From: Firmicutes bacterium HGW-Firmicutes-7
GTDB lineage: Bacteria; Bacillota; Clostridia; Lachnospirales; Vallitaleaceae
Direction of reading: 5' to 3'
Length of the DNA stretch: 64,000 nucleotides
Assembly: GCA_002841375.1 (NCBI GenBank)
Contig: PGZO01000010.1
Location: 48,699 to 112,698 of the forward strand
Part shown: positions 51,902 through 61,002 of the stretch, one piece after another
How the letters are laid out: every line of letters begins with the position of its first letter
How positions within the stretch are numbered: the stretch's first letter is position 1
Made by a program: the position numbers and the translations under genes
Notes under the pieces: generated by a model
The model's database searches: none
What the model saw: only the letters and a program-made list of their open reading frames with translations
Told to the model about the DNA's origin: nothing

Positions 51902-53031
51902 GGTTTGGAACTAAATTAATTCATAATGAGCATTCTATAGATAAAAGTACGGGTGCACTCAGTATACCTATCTACCAAGTATCTACGTATCATCAAGAGG
52001 ATATTGATGTGAATCAAGCATATCAATATTCACGATCTGAAAACCCGACGAGAAAAGCATTAGAAGATACTATTGCGTTATTGGAAGGAGGAGATAGAGG
52101 TTACGCCTTTTCTTCAGGGATGGCAGCAACCTCGTCTGTTCTTTCGATTTTTTCAGCAAGAGACCATATTATTGTTTGTGAAGATGTATATGGTGGTACA
52201 TATAGAATAGCTAGCGCTTTTTTTAGTCGATTTGACTTTGATATAAGTTTTGTTGATGCTACCAATGTTGATGCAATCAAACAAGCGATTAAACCTAATA
52301 CAAAAGGCATTTATCTTGAAACACCATCAAATCCAACCTTAAAAATTACGGATATTAAAGCTATTAGCACAATAGCTAATGAAAAAGAGATTATCGTAAT
52401 GGTAGACAATACTTTTATGTCCCCGTATCTTCAAAGACCTTTAGAACTTGGTGCGCATATTGTTATTCATAGCGCAACGAAATTCATTGGCGGACATAGT
52501 GACGTTATTGGCGGTCTTGTTGTTGCCAAAGGGCAAGCGTTATGTAGCAGAATTTATGCTGTGCAAAATGGATTTGGTGCCATATTAGGTCCTCAAGATT
52601 GCTGGTTATTATTAAGAGGACTTAAAACTTTGAAGGTTAGAATGGACTACCAACAAAACAATGCTATATTGCTTGCTCAGTGGCTTATCGACCAAGCTGA
52701 AGTTAAGACAGTATATTATCCTTCTCTACCGTCACATCCCGGCACACAGATTCATCTGGATCAGGCTGACGGGCCAGGTGCTGTCCTATCCTTTGAAACT
52801 TACGATGAAAACCTTGCAAAACGCTTTATGGAAAACGTAAAGCATGCGGCGGTTGCAGTAAGCCTAGGCGGCGTTGAAACCATTGTATCCTATCCTGCTA
52901 AAATGTCTCACGCTTCAATGCCAAAATCTGAACGTGAAAAGAGAGGCATTTCTAATGCACTTATACGGATCTCCTTAGGACTTGAAGATATCGAAGATTT
53001 AATCGAAGATTTTTCAAATGCTTTAAAATAG
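51898..53031 (+). CDS. Cystathionine beta-lyase/gamma-synthase-family PLP enzyme
   Basis: Second member of the same family: YQYSRSENPTRKALED, FSSGMAATSS, VDNTFMSPYLQRP, and the Schiff-base Lys in IHSATKFIGGHSDVIGG; SLGGVETIVSYPAKMSHA at the C-terminus. The ATG overlaps the stop of the preceding gene, giving translational coupling. The pair could convert homoserine ester plus Cys to cystathionine and then homocysteine, or run the reverse route. Length 377. Confidence 0.85.
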   Translation: MRFGTKLIHNEHSIDKSTGALSIPIYQVSTYHQEDIDVNQAYQYSRSENPTRKALEDTIALLEGGDRGYAFSSGMAATSSVLSIFSARDHIIVCEDVYGGTYRIASAFFSRFDFDISFVDATNVDAIKQAIKPNTKGIYLETPSNPTLKITDIKAISTIANEKEIIVMVDNTFMSPYLQRPLELGAHIVIHSATKFIGGHSDVIGGLVVAKGQALCSRIYAVQNGFGAILGPQDCWLLLRGLKTLKVRMDYQQNNAILLAQWLIDQAEVKTVYYPSLPSHPGTQIHLDQADGPGAVLSFETYDENLAKRFMENVKHAAVAVSLGGVETIVSYPAKMSHASMPKSEREKRGISNALIRISLGLEDIEDLIEDFSNALK

Positions 53032-53039
53032 AAAAGCAT

Positions 53040-53900
53040 TTATCGCATCGGCTCCAGCGTACAGTAAGCTATTCCTAAAGTACCAGGTCCAACATGCGTT
53101 CCTATAACTGCACCAATTGAAACAATCGGTGGCGCACTTCCTATTATGGACATCATGCTTTTTGAATATTCAAGGGCTCTACTTGGACAATGGATATGAT
53201 GCACAACGGCATCTGCATAACCATATTTCTTAATATCATTACTAAATATTTGCACCATATATTCCAATGCTTTTTTTTGTGTTCTTATTTTTGATAGGGT
53301 CGTAGTTAATCCATCCGTTACAGTTAAAACTGGTTTAATTTTTAAAATATCAGCAAGAAGTGAACTTGCATTGCCGATTCTTCCGCCTTTTTTCAAGAAC
53401 TCTAAAGTACTGGGCACAAATATAAAACGTGTACAGTTCATTGTCTTGCGAGCGGTCTCGAGAACTTGATTCATTGACTTACCTTCGATAGCAGCTTTTG
53501 CTGCAGAAATTACAACAAAGCCCATTTCCATACAATTGGTTCTTGAATCAATAAGTTCTATCGTTGCATTTGGATATTCTTCTAAGAGCATATTTTTAAC
53601 CAGTTGAGCAGTAGAAAATGTACCACTCATATCAGAAGATAAAAAGATTCCAACAACTGAGTGCCCATTAACAATATGTTTTTTAAATGTATTAAACATA
53701 TCCTGTGTAGAGGGCTGTGAAGAGGTTGGTAGTTTATCTAAGCTAGAGAGCTTGTCATAAAACATAGATAGATCTAATTCAGTTTCAAGATAGCTAGTGC
53801 CTTCATAAATAACACTAAGGGATACAAGAGAGATATCTAGCTTAGCTAACGTTTCATGAGGGATATTAGAAGTGCTGTCAGTAACAATTTTTATAGCCAT
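53040..53900 (-). CDS. DegV-family fatty-acid-binding protein
   Basis: DegV fold: KIVTDSTSNIPHE at the N-terminus, LPTSSQPSTQDMFNTF with the fatty-acid carboxylate-contact Ser, FLSSDMSGTF, SLLADILKIKPVLTVTDG and GTHVGPGTLGIAYC at the C-terminus. In staphylococci such proteins (FakB) present fatty acids to the FakA kinase; no FakA is in the window. Length 286. It converges with the PLP enzyme pair with only eight bases between stops. Confidence 0.92.
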   Translation of the reverse strand: MAIKIVTDSTSNIPHETLAKLDISLVSLSVIYEGTSYLETELDLSMFYDKLSSLDKLPTSSQPSTQDMFNTFKKHIVNGHSVVGIFLSSDMSGTFSTAQLVKNMLLEEYPNATIELIDSRTNCMEMGFVVISAAKAAIEGKSMNQVLETARKTMNCTRFIFVPSTLEFLKKGGRIGNASSLLADILKIKPVLTVTDGLTTTLSKIRTQKKALEYMVQIFSNDIKKYGYADAVVHHIHCPSRALEYSKSMMSIIGSAPPIVSIGAVIGTHVGPGTLGIAYCTLEPMR

Positions 53901-54101
53901 ATTAGTCTCCGTTTAAATAATATAATCAATAAGATATGAAAAAGGATTTCTTGTCTTATTTTGTAAATACGTTGTCTTTATTTAGTATATCAGAAAACAA
54001 AAGATTTTAATATTGTTTTTTATTTAATAGCCTAGTGGTTGAAATATCATGATACAAGTGATACTATTGACAGAAGAATTGTTAAACTAGGAGGATCATT
54101 A

Positions 54102-54581
54102 ATGAATCAATATCAATCTTTATTAGAGGAACTAATTGAGCAAGAAAGGGTATTACAATTTAAAAAGTTCAATAGCCAGACAGCTTTAACGATAGGATTA
54201 TTATTAGTAGATAAAGCCAGAGAAGGCAACAAAATGATTGCAATAGATATTACACTACATGGGCATCAGCTATTTCATTATGCGTTAGAGGGTACAACAC
54301 CAGATAATAGTGAGTGGATTAAAAGAAAATGCAGAGTTGTAAACCGCTTTCATATGAGCTCATATAGAATGGGTATTAAGTTGAAAAATGATAACATATC
54401 TATTCAAGATAAATACTTTGTTGATCCAGCAGAATATGCGCCACATGGTGGTAGCTTTCCGATAATTATTAAAGAAGTTGGATATGTGGGCACGATTGCA
54501 GTGTCAGGGTTACCACAAGAAGAAGACCATAAAATGGTCGTAGATACAATTAGAGAATATTTAAAAGATCTAGAAAGTTAG
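54102..54581 (+). CDS. UPF0303/heme-degrading-domain-like protein
   Basis: A 159-residue protein resembling the UPF0303 (YBR137W-like, HbpS/DUF336 fold) family: QTALTIGLLLVDKAREG, IAIDITLHGHQLFHYALEG, WIKRKCRVVNRFHMSSYRMG and PHGGSFPIII with GYVGTIAVSGLPQEEDH. The substrate or ligand is not known. ATG 54102 lies after CTAGGAGG; an ATG at 54039 would put that site within the gene. Eleven bases separate it from the HisA-like gene. Confidence 0.82.
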   Translation: MNQYQSLLEELIEQERVLQFKKFNSQTALTIGLLLVDKAREGNKMIAIDITLHGHQLFHYALEGTTPDNSEWIKRKCRVVNRFHMSSYRMGIKLKNDNISIQDKYFVDPAEYAPHGGSFPIIIKEVGYVGTIAVSGLPQEEDHKMVVDTIREYLKDLES

Positions 54582-54591
54582 AGGTAAAATA

Positions 54592-55344
54592 ATGTTTAGA
54601 CCATGTATTGATTTGCATAACGGGCAAGTAAAACAAATTATTGGCGGTACTTTAACGGATTCAGGGAAAGGTATTATTGAAAACTTTGTCTCAGATAAGG
54701 ATCCGGCACATTATGCCAACCTCTTTAAAGCAGATGGACTAAAAGGAGGCCATGTAATTATGCTTGGAAGTGGCAATGAAAAGGTTGCCTGTCAGGCCCT
54801 TCAAGCATATCCAAATGGCTTGCAAGTGGGGGGAGGAATAAACCCACAGAATGCAAGTTTTTTCTTAGAGAAAGGTGCCAGTCACGTTATAGTTACTTCT
54901 TATGTATTTAATAATGGACAAATCGTATTTGAACATTTAGAAGAAATGGTTCGAGCGATTTCAAAAGAAAAATTAGTGTTAGATCTAAGCTGTAGACAAA
55001 AATCTGGAAAGTACTACGTGGTAACGGATAGGTGGCAGAAGTTTACTGATTTTGAAGTCAACAAAGAGAATGTAAAATTAATAGAAGGTTTTTGTGATGA
55101 GCTTCTTATACATGGAGTAGATGTAGAAGGGAAACAACAAGGAATAGCAATTGAGTTAGTGGACGCAATAGCTAAATGGACCAATATCCCTGTTACATAT
55201 GCAGGAGGAATTCGGTCATTTGAAGATATAAAAATTATCAATCAAGTTGGACAAGGTAGAGTACATTATACTATTGGAAGTGCACTTGATATATTTGGTG
55301 GACAAATGAGTTATAAAGAAGTAGTAAAAAACCAGAGCAAGTAA
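54592..55344 (+). CDS. hisA: Eukaryotic-type phosphoribosylformimino-AICAR ribotide isomerase (HisA)
   Basis: Fourth-step enzyme of histidine synthesis, an Amadori isomerase. The barrel ends are visible: RPCIDLHNGQVKQIIGG, LQVGGGINPQNA, VLDLSCRQKSGKYYVVTDRW-type strand and VTYAGGIRSFEDI. The stretch with CRQ...YYVVTDRWQKFT and the sequence style follow the HIS6-like form of fungi and plants, not the usual bacterial HisA. It lies outside a his operon, between UPF0303 and a shikimate-kinase-like gene. Length 250. Confidence 0.8.
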   Translation: MFRPCIDLHNGQVKQIIGGTLTDSGKGIIENFVSDKDPAHYANLFKADGLKGGHVIMLGSGNEKVACQALQAYPNGLQVGGGINPQNASFFLEKGASHVIVTSYVFNNGQIVFEHLEEMVRAISKEKLVLDLSCRQKSGKYYVVTDRWQKFTDFEVNKENVKLIEGFCDELLIHGVDVEGKQQGIAIELVDAIAKWTNIPVTYAGGIRSFEDIKIINQVGQGRVHYTIGSALDIFGGQMSYKEVVKNQSK

Positions 55345-55359
55345 GGAGGTGTGGTATCT

Positions 55360-55851
55360 ATGAATATTATTTTAATTGGTATGCCCGGCGTCGGTAAAAG
55401 TACAATTGGTGTAGTTCTTGCAAAAGCATTGGGATTTGAATTCATAGATACAGATCTTATTATACAAGAAAATGAACAAGTCCCACTACATGAAATTATA
55501 AAAGAAAAAGGACTGGAAACATTTCTATCCTTGGAAGAAATCGCAATCCTCACGCTAAAAGGCGATAATATGGTTATTGCAACGGGTGGAAGCGTTGTTT
55601 ATAAAGCTGAAGGAATGAATCATTTAAAAAGTCTAGGAAAAATCGTATACTTAAAAACCCATTATAAGGTTCTAGAGAAACGTATTCGCAATATGAAAAC
55701 GAGAGGTATTGCCATGGGGAAGAATAAAACAATAAAAGATATATATTGGGAAAGAAAGGTGCTGTATGAAAAATACGCAGATTATATTATACCTTGTAAA
55801 GGAAGAACAGTGGAAAAAATAGTTGGCATTATTAAAAAAAAGCTTTGTTAA
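55360..55851 (+). CDS. Shikimate-kinase-like P-loop kinase, active site altered
   Basis: NMP-kinase fold of 163 residues. Walker A GMPGVGKST at 7-15, FIDTD (Asp32) and a lid with RGIAMGKNKTIKD followed by ERKVLYEKYAD. The shikimate-binding Arg of the FR-x-x-E motif is replaced (TFLSLEE, Leu56) and GGG is GGS (ATGGSVV). It may be a weak shikimate kinase or act on another alcohol. ATG 55360 is preferred over GTG 55351 because AAGGAGG precedes by a better distance. It is the last gene before a 396-base gap. Confidence 0.72.
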   Translation: MNIILIGMPGVGKSTIGVVLAKALGFEFIDTDLIIQENEQVPLHEIIKEKGLETFLSLEEIAILTLKGDNMVIATGGSVVYKAEGMNHLKSLGKIVYLKTHYKVLEKRIRNMKTRGIAMGKNKTIKDIYWERKVLYEKYADYIIPCKGRTVEKIVGIIKKKLC

Positions 55852-56042
55852 AAAATAGAAAAATAATAACAGAAAAATAAACGAATACACAAATAAACAC
55901 GTCAATGTCATACAATTACAAATATTTAGCAGAAAATACACACAAATGAAACAAAAAGAACACAATTTGGACATAATAGAATGTTATTATAACAGAGTAA
56001 TAACTATCCCCCCCTTTTATTATATAATCTAATAGGCAAAAT

Positions 56043-56082
56043 CCTACCTCTACAATACTAGATCATTGGGTAGGTTTTTTTT
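56043..56082 (+). terminator. Intrinsic terminator upstream of trmB
   Basis: CCTACC (56043-56048) pairs with GGTAGG (56069-56074); TTTTTTTT follows. The loop is 20 bases. Confidence 0.75.
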
Positions 56083-56169
56083 GCTCAAAAACAAAAATAT
56101 GAATAAACTAGAATGTACTTCATCTAAAAATTTAGCTAATGATGAATCCAATCGTTCGGCATTGTTACT

Positions 56170-56198
56170 TTGACTAAGAATGTCATTTATGATAAAAT
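56170..56198 (+). promoter_or_regulatory. Promoter of trmB
   Basis: TTGACT (56170-56175), exactly 17 bases, TAAAAT (56193-56198); 50 bases before the start codon. Confidence 0.75.
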
Positions 56199-56247
56199 AA
56201 GAACACAGAATCGCAATTGACCGCGGAAAGAAATGGAGCAGCCTTAA

Positions 56248-56886
56248 ATGAGACACCGAAATGTGAAAGATGCATATAAGAGACTGGAATTGCATCAAAG
56301 CGTCATCCAAAGTCCAATAGAGCATAAAGGAAAATGGCGTAAACTTTTTAACAATAATAACCCAATACATATTGAAATTGGGATGGGCAAAGGAAAATTT
56401 CTCATTGAGTTAGCCCAAAAGAATCCTCATATTAATTATATTGGATTTGAAAAGTTTTCTGCAGTACTAGCAAAAGCTTTAGAGAAAATTGATCAGCAGG
56501 AAGCGCTAAACAATCTTTTAATTATTAGAGAAGATGCAGAGAAACTTTGTGAGTTTTTTGATAAAAATGAACTGGATCGTCTATACCTAAACTTCTCTGA
56601 CCCTTGGCCAAAAGAGAGACATGCAAAAAGAAGATTAACGTACATAAGCTTCTTAAAACAATATGCTTTTGTTTTGAAAAAAGAAAGCGGTATAATTTTT
56701 AAAACAGATAATTTGAAGCTTTTTGAATTTAGTGTTAATCAAATGAAGGAATTTGGCTGTGAAATAAAAAATGTTAGCTATGATCTTCAAAATAGCCACT
56801 TTGCACAAGAAAATATAATGACTGAATATGAAACTAAATTTGTTAAACAAGGGTTAAAGATATATTTAGTAAATGCAACGGTATAA
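56248..56886 (+). CDS. trmB: tRNA (guanine-N7-)-methyltransferase TrmB
   Basis: Methylates G46 in the variable loop of tRNAs. SAM-binding motif IHIEIGMGKGKFLIELA near residue 42, the conserved FSDPWPKERHAKRRLT near 115, and the C-terminal TEYETKF motif. Length 212 is typical. A weak ribosome site lies before ATG. It is followed after 23 bases by an unknown gene. Confidence 0.95.
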   Translation: MRHRNVKDAYKRLELHQSVIQSPIEHKGKWRKLFNNNNPIHIEIGMGKGKFLIELAQKNPHINYIGFEKFSAVLAKALEKIDQQEALNNLLIIREDAEKLCEFFDKNELDRLYLNFSDPWPKERHAKRRLTYISFLKQYAFVLKKESGIIFKTDNLKLFEFSVNQMKEFGCEIKNVSYDLQNSHFAQENIMTEYETKFVKQGLKIYLVNATV

Positions 56887-56909
56887 AAGAAAAGACATAG
56901 GAGATAAAT

Positions 56910-57452
56910 ATGAAATACAAAGTGATTAAGGATAAAAAAAGTGGTGATACTCGGATTGACTATTTTAAGGTACCAGATCGTAAGACTTTTCGCTATAATA
57001 CTTTGAAGAAATTATTACAAGGCAAGGACTTAATTATTCGCATTGATACCAACTTAGTTAAAACGGAGGCTAAGGATATCGATATTTCAAAAATGTTTGA
57101 AGAATACTTTGAAGCAAACAATATTTCCCATGAAGTTCTTCCAACAGAAAGCAATAAAAATAAAAAAATATTAGGAATTAGCCTTAAGGCGAATCATGGC
57201 AATGCCTACATTATATTATTTAGTATTAAGGAACAGGATATGACGGAAGAATTTTTTGATCAGTACTTAGATAATTGTGATTTGGAAATTGGTATTTCAC
57301 CAAATAAATCGGTGGAAGATATTTATAAAGAAATGAAAAAGGGTTATTTAACGTGCTTTTTTGGTTCTGAATATTTTGAAGGAGTTATTTATGACTCTAA
57401 CTTTGTTGAGAGTATGAGAGTTTCAAAAGGCATTGAAGTTAATTTAACTTAA
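56910..57452 (+). CDS. Hypothetical protein, unknown family
   Basis: A 180-residue soluble protein with alternating strands and helices, no membrane segment and no motif I can name. The start MKYKVIKDKKSGDTRIDYFKVPD and the centre ILGISLKANHGNAYIILFSI are the most distinctive parts. GGAG before ATG, 23 bases after trmB, so probably the same message. Its stop codon lies in a 34-base dispersed repeat at 57443-57476. Confidence 0.6.
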   Translation: MKYKVIKDKKSGDTRIDYFKVPDRKTFRYNTLKKLLQGKDLIIRIDTNLVKTEAKDIDISKMFEEYFEANNISHEVLPTESNKNKKILGISLKANHGNAYIILFSIKEQDMTEEFFDQYLDNCDLEIGISPNKSVEDIYKEMKKGYLTCFFGSEYFEGVIYDSNFVESMRVSKGIEVNLT

Positions 57453-57476
57453 CGAACCCAGAGGTTTTATATTATT
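57443..57476 (+). repeat. Dispersed 34-base repeat, copy 2
   Basis: Matches 48597-48630 at 29 of 34 positions (shared core TTTAAC-TAACGAAC...AGGTTTT-TATTATT). It covers the last three codons of the preceding gene. The CTAACGAA core also occurs in the tandem repeat at 39351. Confidence 0.55.
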
Positions 57477-57487
57477 AAAAAATATAA

Positions 57488-57526
57488 GGAAGGCCCCTAT
57501 TCTTTAGACGGAGGCGCTTCCTTTTT
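57488..57526 (+). terminator. Probable terminator of the trmB unit
   Basis: GGAAG-G-C (57488-57494) pairs imperfectly with GC-G-CTTCC (57514-57521), then TTTTT. Confidence 0.55.
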
Positions 57527-57579
57527 AAAATAAGTGGGCAAATGGTGCCACTTCGTCGTGAAAGTTGTTTAATCCTTCA

Positions 57580-58584
57580 TTATTGCGTGTACTTTACAAT
57601 TATTGGAAATAATATTTCAAATATAACAACAAATCCAACAAATAACGATACACTAATAATAAAGGACGGTGTAATGACTTTTTCTCTTTCTTCTGGTACT
57701 TGCACTTCATCTGTTAGGTTTAGAACCTCACCAGTAGTTAAGCGATCCTTTAGAATATTCTCTTTTTTATTATATTTCATTAGGCCATAGATTATTAATC
57801 CAGCAATTGGCGTCATAACCAAACACGCTACCCCAAGGAAAATAGCGCCTTGAATTAAAGTTCCAGTTGGATCTAAAGCAGCTTGCTCCATCTGGCTTGC
57901 ATAATTAGGATTTATTTCAGTCAAATAGTCCTGTAAAAACAACGCACCTTTAGCAAATATGAGGCTTGAGGCATTAATTGTAAAGTGAATAATCATTGAT
58001 GATAGAATGGACCCTGTTAAATGTACTACAAAGCACATAATGATACCCATCACAAAAGCATAAAGAAATTGATTAATATTCATATGAAACATGCCGAAAA
58101 AGAAGCCACTAATAAGACATGTAGTTAGAACAGGTTTGCTACGATAATTGCTGGTGATAATACCTCTCATAGCGACTTCCTCTAATATTGCAGGTGTGAC
58201 AGCCACTAATAATAGAGAAATCCACAAAGGCTGTTCGGCAATTTCTAAAATAGCCTCTGAGATTACATTTTTTACAAAGAATTGTGATAATATATTTATA
58301 AATGATAGCAAAGGCATAATTGCGCCAGCTAATAAAACAGAAAACAATACGTTGAGTGGCTTAATCTTTTTTATGAATAGAGATTTTTTGATTGGAGCCT
58401 TCGTAATTAAAAAATAGAAAACGATGGGAATAAAAATAATGCCCCATTGAGAAATTAATATTTGAAGAGATATACCCATGGTGCCTTTAGTTAACCCGAT
58501 AAATAAGCCTAGTAATGTGCTACCAAACAGATAAGTTACTAATGTGACAAGTAGGTACCTGTTCCCCCGTTTTATTGAATACAT
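57580..58584 (-). CDS. CPBP-family intramembrane metalloprotease (CAAX-like)
   Basis: Membrane protein of 334 residues with about eight hydrophobic helices. The three motifs of the CPBP/Abi family are present: EEVAMRG (EExxxR, near residue 139), GMFHMNINQF (FxxxH) and HFTINASSL (HxxxN). It may cleave or process membrane proteins; roles in stress and bacteriocin resistance are known for relatives. AGGAGG precedes ATG. Transcribed alone on the minus strand. Confidence 0.88.
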   Translation of the reverse strand: MYSIKRGNRYLLVTLVTYLFGSTLLGLFIGLTKGTMGISLQILISQWGIIFIPIVFYFLITKAPIKKSLFIKKIKPLNVLFSVLLAGAIMPLLSFINILSQFFVKNVISEAILEIAEQPLWISLLLVAVTPAILEEVAMRGIITSNYRSKPVLTTCLISGFFFGMFHMNINQFLYAFVMGIIMCFVVHLTGSILSSMIIHFTINASSLIFAKGALFLQDYLTEINPNYASQMEQAALDPTGTLIQGAIFLGVACLVMTPIAGLIIYGLMKYNKKENILKDRLTTGEVLNLTDEVQVPEEREKVITPSFIISVSLFVGFVVIFEILFPIIVKYTQ

Positions 58585-58710
58585 TGATTAACCTCCTAAA
58601 GTCATTGATGTCGTAATATACATCTTATCACATACGAAAAAAAAGAAAAAGAGATAATACATTTTTTTATAAAGCCATACATCCTATTAATTAACAAGGA
58701 AGGAATACGA

Positions 58711-60333
58711 ATGAAAAACACAATTAAAAATAAGTTAATTCCAATAATTTGTTTGATTTTAGTTCTCGGCTTTAGTAATGGAGTATATAGTGCAGAGACA
58801 GAGCATACACCGTATGCGGATTACTTAAATGAAATGGGTTTATTTCAAGGAACCGGACAAGGCTATGATTTAGAGTCCGCCGCAACGAGGTCACAAGCTG
58901 CAGTTATGGTCGTAAGATTGCTTGGTAAAGAGAAAGAAGCCTTATCCATGAATTATCAGCATCCTTTTCTTGATGTACCAGAGTGGGCAGGACCCTATAT
59001 TGGATATTTGTACAAGTTTGGTATTTCAAATGGACTTGATAAGACTACATATGGAGCCAATAAACTAATTAATGCTTCAGAATATATGACATTTTTAATT
59101 AGAGTTATAGGCTACGATGATACACAAGGTGATTTTTCTTGGGATAAAAGTCTTCATAAGGCGAATTCCTTAGGAATAATAGCTACAAGTGAATATTCCA
59201 TTTATCAAAAGAAAAGTTCATTTCTTAGAGATGACATGGTATTTTTTTCATATGCTGCATTAAAGACAGATTTAAAAAATGGTAAGGGCATTTCATTATT
59301 AAGAAAACTGATGGATGATAGTACTGTGCCCCAAACTGCGATGTTAGCATATAAATACGCTCCATATGCTGCCGTTAATAGAAATAAGCAACCTAAAAAC
59401 CACGAGGAACTAAAGCAAGCGGTTATTGTCAGTATAGTCGCTCATGACGAACAGCTGGTTGTCGATTTAAGTAAAAGTTCAATTACTTTTGATAGCGTCA
59501 AAGAAGTTCTTGAAGAGGCCATGAATGACTTAGTTAAAATACCTGGATATTATGGAAATGTAAATACTTGTTATTATAAGTTGTCAAATACGATGCTTAC
59601 GATTACCTATGATTATACAATTTCAAAATATAAGCTTGATCAATCCTTTGAAGTTGCTAAAAAGATAATAAGCCAAATTATTTCAAAGGACATGTCAGAT
59701 TACGAAAGAGAGTTAGCAATCCACGATTACATTGTTGATAACACAAGCTACTATTTAGGTGAGGATAATGAAGTATATAAAATGATTGGTGTCTTAGTAA
59801 ATAAGAAGGCCGTATGCCAAGGGTATGCAGAAGCATTTTTATATCTTAGTACTTTAGCTGGACTTGATGCCCAGATGGTAATAGGAAATGGCATAACAGA
59901 TGGTACCACTATTCCCCATGCATGGAATACGGTAGAAATCGAAGGAGAATGGTATCAAATAGATACAACTTGGGACGATCCAGTATCCTCAAACGGTAAA
60001 GATAATAAGACATACAAATACTTTAATATAACAAATAAAGAAATGGCCTTAGATCATGAATGGGACACGACTGCGTACAAGATAGCAAATGGAACGAAGT
60101 ATAATTACTATGTTTTTAATAACATGACTGTAATCGGAGAAGCAGGACTTAAAACTGCACTACAAGAAGGTTTTAAAAATAAGAAAAAAGAAATGATATT
60201 TAAGGTAGTAGGGGAGAAAATAAGTTCCAAGCAAGTTTCTAGTATTCTTGACAAAGTTAGATCATATAAAAGCTGTGCATTTAGTGTTGATCCAGATAGT
60301 GGAATTGTAAAAATTACTAACATTGTTTATTAA
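58711..60333 (+). CDS. S-layer-homology and transglutaminase-like exported protein
   Basis: A signal peptide (about residues 1-28) precedes SLH-type repeats (about 30-210: YADYLNEMGLFQGTGQGYDLE, TRSQAAVMVVRLLG, VPEWAGPYIGYLYKFGISNG), which should bind cell-wall polymer. A transglutaminase-like domain (about 330-450) has all three catalytic residues: VCQGYAEAF (Cys), PHAWNTVEIEG (His) and YQIDTTWDDP (Asp). Such proteins may act as wall-associated peptidases. The strand-rich C-terminal tail is unassigned. Length 540. Confidence 0.87.
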   Translation: MKNTIKNKLIPIICLILVLGFSNGVYSAETEHTPYADYLNEMGLFQGTGQGYDLESAATRSQAAVMVVRLLGKEKEALSMNYQHPFLDVPEWAGPYIGYLYKFGISNGLDKTTYGANKLINASEYMTFLIRVIGYDDTQGDFSWDKSLHKANSLGIIATSEYSIYQKKSSFLRDDMVFFSYAALKTDLKNGKGISLLRKLMDDSTVPQTAMLAYKYAPYAAVNRNKQPKNHEELKQAVIVSIVAHDEQLVVDLSKSSITFDSVKEVLEEAMNDLVKIPGYYGNVNTCYYKLSNTMLTITYDYTISKYKLDQSFEVAKKIISQIISKDMSDYERELAIHDYIVDNTSYYLGEDNEVYKMIGVLVNKKAVCQGYAEAFLYLSTLAGLDAQMVIGNGITDGTTIPHAWNTVEIEGEWYQIDTTWDDPVSSNGKDNKTYKYFNITNKEMALDHEWDTTAYKIANGTKYNYYVFNNMTVIGEAGLKTALQEGFKNKKKEMIFKVVGEKISSKQVSSILDKVRSYKSCAFSVDPDSGIVKITNIVY

Positions 60334-60422
60334 TATGTACAGGTTAGTTGCATTAAACCCTTTAAAAATGGTATACTACTAAATACAAGAAAAGATTAAA
60401 TTAAAAAAATTTATAAAAGTAG

Positions 60423-60451
60423 TTGACTATATTGCAATAACGGAATATAAT
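60423..60451 (+). promoter_or_regulatory. Promoter of the thioredoxin gene
   Basis: TTGACT (60423-60428), 17 bases, TATAAT (60446-60451); 36 bases before the start codon. Confidence 0.85.
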
Positions 60452-60486
60452 AATATTAAGAAATTGATTGATAAGGAGGAATGGAT

Positions 60487-60804
60487 ATGGCACTAGCATT
60501 TACAGATGTTAATTTCGAAAATGAGGTTTTGAATTCTGAAGTTCCGGTTTTAGTTGATTTTTATGCAGATTGGTGTGGACCTTGTAAGATGATGTCCCCT
60601 GTTATAGAAGAACTATCAACTTTATATGAAGGTAAAGCAAAGATTGGTAAGTTGAATGTGGATCAAAATGGTGCAACAGCACAAAAATACAAAGTCATGA
60701 GTATACCAACTATTTTACTCATTAAAGGCGGAGAAGTAGTAGATACTTTGGTTGGAGCAGTTCCTAAACAACAACTTGAAGCCAAAATAAAATCCGTATT
60801 ATAA
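60487..60804 (+). CDS. trxA: Thioredoxin
   Basis: Disulfide reductase with the canonical redox motif WCGPCK (DFYADWCGPCKMM) and the cis-proline region SIPTILLIKGG. The length of 105 residues is standard. ATG 60487 is preferred to ATG 60481, as AAGGAGG ends at 60480 and leaves no spacing for the first. No thioredoxin reductase is adjacent. Confidence 0.96.
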   Translation: MALAFTDVNFENEVLNSEVPVLVDFYADWCGPCKMMSPVIEELSTLYEGKAKIGKLNVDQNGATAQKYKVMSIPTILLIKGGEVVDTLVGAVPKQQLEAKIKSVL

Positions 60805-60819
60805 ATTCACATTTATAAA

Positions 60820-60846
60820 AACACTTTCAAAAGAAGGTGTTTTTTA
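60820..60846 (+). terminator. Terminator of trxA
   Basis: AACACTTTC (60820-60828), four A, GAAGGTGTT (60833-60841) with one G-U pair, then TTTTA. Confidence 0.87.
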
Positions 60847-60910
60847 TTATATAAAAAGCTTGAAATAATCAAACATTTAATAACTTGTAAGGGTAAATTT
60901 TCGTTTGTAG

Positions 60911-60938
60911 TTGAAAAAAACCCTATATGCGATATAAT
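60911..60938 (+). promoter_or_regulatory. Promoter of the ferritin-like gene
   Basis: TTGAAA (60911-60916), 16 bases, TATAAT (60933-60938). Confidence 0.7.
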
Positions 60939-61002
60939 ATAAGATGTAGCTTGTAAACTAAAGTGGAGATTTTAATCTAACAAAGCGGGAGTATCCTTTG
61001 AC

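Larger units (their letters stand above)
55852..56247. other. Intergenic region with terminator and trmB promoter
   Basis: No gene is visible. It is A-rich to 55990. A terminator, CCTACC (56043-56048) with GGTAGG (56069-56074) and a run of eight T, lies about 190 bases after the upstream gene. TTGACT (56170-56175), 17 bases, TAAAAT (56193-56198) is a good promoter for trmB. A weaker TTGGAC/TATAAC pair at 55967-55993 could start a short RNA ending at the terminator, but the 15-base spacer argues against it. Confidence 0.65.
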
